Shown here: piece by piece, positions 35,561 to 36,229 of the stretch
Position numbering within the stretch: position 1 is the first letter of the stretch
Layout of the letters: each line of letters begins with the position of its first letter
Assembly: GCA_014382345.1 (NCBI GenBank)
Contig: JACNJX010000115.1
Location: 1-36,229 of the forward strand
DNA: 36,229 bases
Direction of reading: 5' to 3'
Origin: Alphaproteobacteria bacterium
GTDB lineage: Bacteria; Pseudomonadota; Alphaproteobacteria; Rhodospirillales; Casp-alpha2
Position numbers and translations under genes: made by a program
Notes under the pieces: model-generated
What the model saw: only the letters and a program-made list of their open reading frames with translations
Database searches by the model: none
Told to the model about the DNA's origin: nothing

Positions 35561-36229
35561 AGGGCGCACACTATTGGCCGGAGTTTTTTTAACGGCCGCC
35601 GCCATTCTCACCCCCGCCCAGACGCAAGCCGACACCGCAGCAATTTACAAACAACATTGCGCCGAATGCCACGGTCCCGACCGGCTGGGCGGCATCGGCC
35701 CGGCGCTGCTGCCGGAAAACCTGAAACGGCTGCGTAGGAAAGCCGCCCACCAGGTGATCGAGAATAGCCGCCCGGCGGTGCAGATGCCCGCCTTCAAGGA
35801 TGTTTTATCCAAAGACGACATCGCCGGTCTGGTAAAGCTGATCTACACGCCTTTGAAGAGCGTTCCCGATTGGGGCATGGCGGACATCGCCAAAACCCGG
35901 GTCGTCCATAACCCGGTGTCCGGCCAGCCCGGAAAACCGCAGCACTCATCGGACCCCCTGAACCTGTTCACGGTGGTCGAGATCGGCGATCACCACGTCA
36001 CCATTCTGGACGGCGACACGTTCAAGTCCCTGTGGCGGTTTCCGTCCCGCTTCGCGCTGCACGGCGGGGCCAAGTATTCGCCCGACGGGCGGTTCGTGTA
36101 TTTCGGCTCGCGCGACGGCTGGGTTTCGAAATACGATCTCTGGAGCTTCAAGCCCGTCGCCGAAATCCGTGCCGTCATCAACATGCGCAACATCGCGGTG
36201 TCCGCCGACGGCCGCTACGTCATGGCGGC
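35544..36229 (+). CDS. nirN: NirN, dihydro-heme d1 dehydrogenase (3' end outside window)
   Basis: These 228 codons are open to the window edge. The product is a cd1-like periplasmic protein that completes heme d1 by oxidising the dihydro precursor and passes it to NirS. The signal peptide ends near QTQA (about residue 29). C39-A-E-C-H43 binds heme c and is followed by GPDRLGGIGPALLPENLKRL, similar to NirC. The propeller begins FTVVEIGDHHVTILDGDTF with HGGAKYSPDGRFVYFGSRDG, typical of NirN/NirF and unlike NirS. The ATG overlaps the end of nirJ. No ribosome binding site stands out, suggesting coupling. Confidence 0.88.
   Translation, partial: MPTCTEGRTLLAGVFLTAAAILTPAQTQADTAAIYKQHCAECHGPDRLGGIGPALLPENLKRLRRKAAHQVIENSRPAVQMPAFKDVLSKDDIAGLVKLIYTPLKSVPDWGMADIAKTRVVHNPVSGQPGKPQHSSDPLNLFTVVEIGDHHVTILDGDTFKSLWRFPSRFALHGGAKYSPDGRFVYFGSRDGWVSKYDLWSFKPVAEIRAVINMRNIAVSADGRYVMA

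Overview
This window looks like chromosome of a GC-rich, facultatively anaerobic, denitrifying proteobacterium. An alphaproteobacterium, perhaps Rhodospirillales-like, is my best guess. The reasons are the Gly/Met-rich GroEL tail, the Paracoccus-like arrangement of nirI and nirX beside nirS, and the Thauera/Azoarcus-type 2-oxoacid:ferredoxin oxidoreductase. Genus cannot be read from the sequence alone.

Layout. (1) 1-4.7 kb is ordinary chromosome: the groEL 3' end with its terminator, an enoyl-CoA hydratase, a YihY/BrkB membrane protein, a Sel1-repeat protein behind a perfect FNR-type box, and a small Cys-rich protein. (2) 4.7-12.4 kb (minus) is a tightly packed five-gene operon. It holds an NfnAB-like pair, the alpha and beta subunits of a 2-oxoacid:ferredoxin oxidoreductase, and a 767-residue protein of unknown function with a C-terminal ferredoxin domain. 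A TTGAC-N4-GTCAA box and a TATGAT -10 lie upstream with class II spacing. (3) 12.7-21.1 kb is a heme-copper reductase cluster. It holds a one-helix small subunit, a CuA subunit II, a B-family-like subunit I, a heme O synthase, a SCO/SenC protein, a cytochrome b/ferredoxin/MvhD-like fusion, a membrane protein of unknown function, a hemerythrin at each end, and a Dnr/NnrR-like regulator. Subunit I has Gln where oxidases have the His-crosslinked Tyr, so it is more likely a non-canonical nitric oxide reductase than an oxygen reductase. (4) 21.1-26.3 kb holds nirX (ApbE) and nirI on the minus strand, divergent from a catalytically complete nirS across one shared box. (5) 26.3-29.9 kb (minus) holds a second cd1-type cytochrome whose HxH segment is replaced by P-N-A, followed by a tetraheme NirT, a diheme cytochrome and a cupredoxin. 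(6) 30.1-36.2 kb (plus) is the heme d1 pathway nirE-nirC-nirF-nirD-nirL-nirG-nirH-nirJ-nirN, with nirN cut by the window end.

How the genes fit together. NirE, the NirDLGH siroheme decarboxylases, NirJ, NirF and NirN make heme d1 for NirS, which reduces nitrite to NO. No norCB is present here, so the heme-copper enzyme is the best local candidate for removing NO. Five TTGAY-N4-RTCAA boxes lie upstream of the Sel1 gene, the Kor/Nfn operon, the heme-copper operon (divergent with a hemerythrin), nirI/nirS, and the second cd1 gene/nirE. The Crp/Fnr protein encoded at 20402-21109 carries the E-x2-S-R recognition helix expected to read TTGA half-sites. This suggests one anaerobic/NO regulon that also includes ferredoxin-producing carbon metabolism. 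The fusion protein at 17597-19147 could link cytoplasmic iron-sulfur carriers to the membrane, but that is inference.

I saw no tRNA, rRNA, insertion sequence, prophage or CRISPR array.
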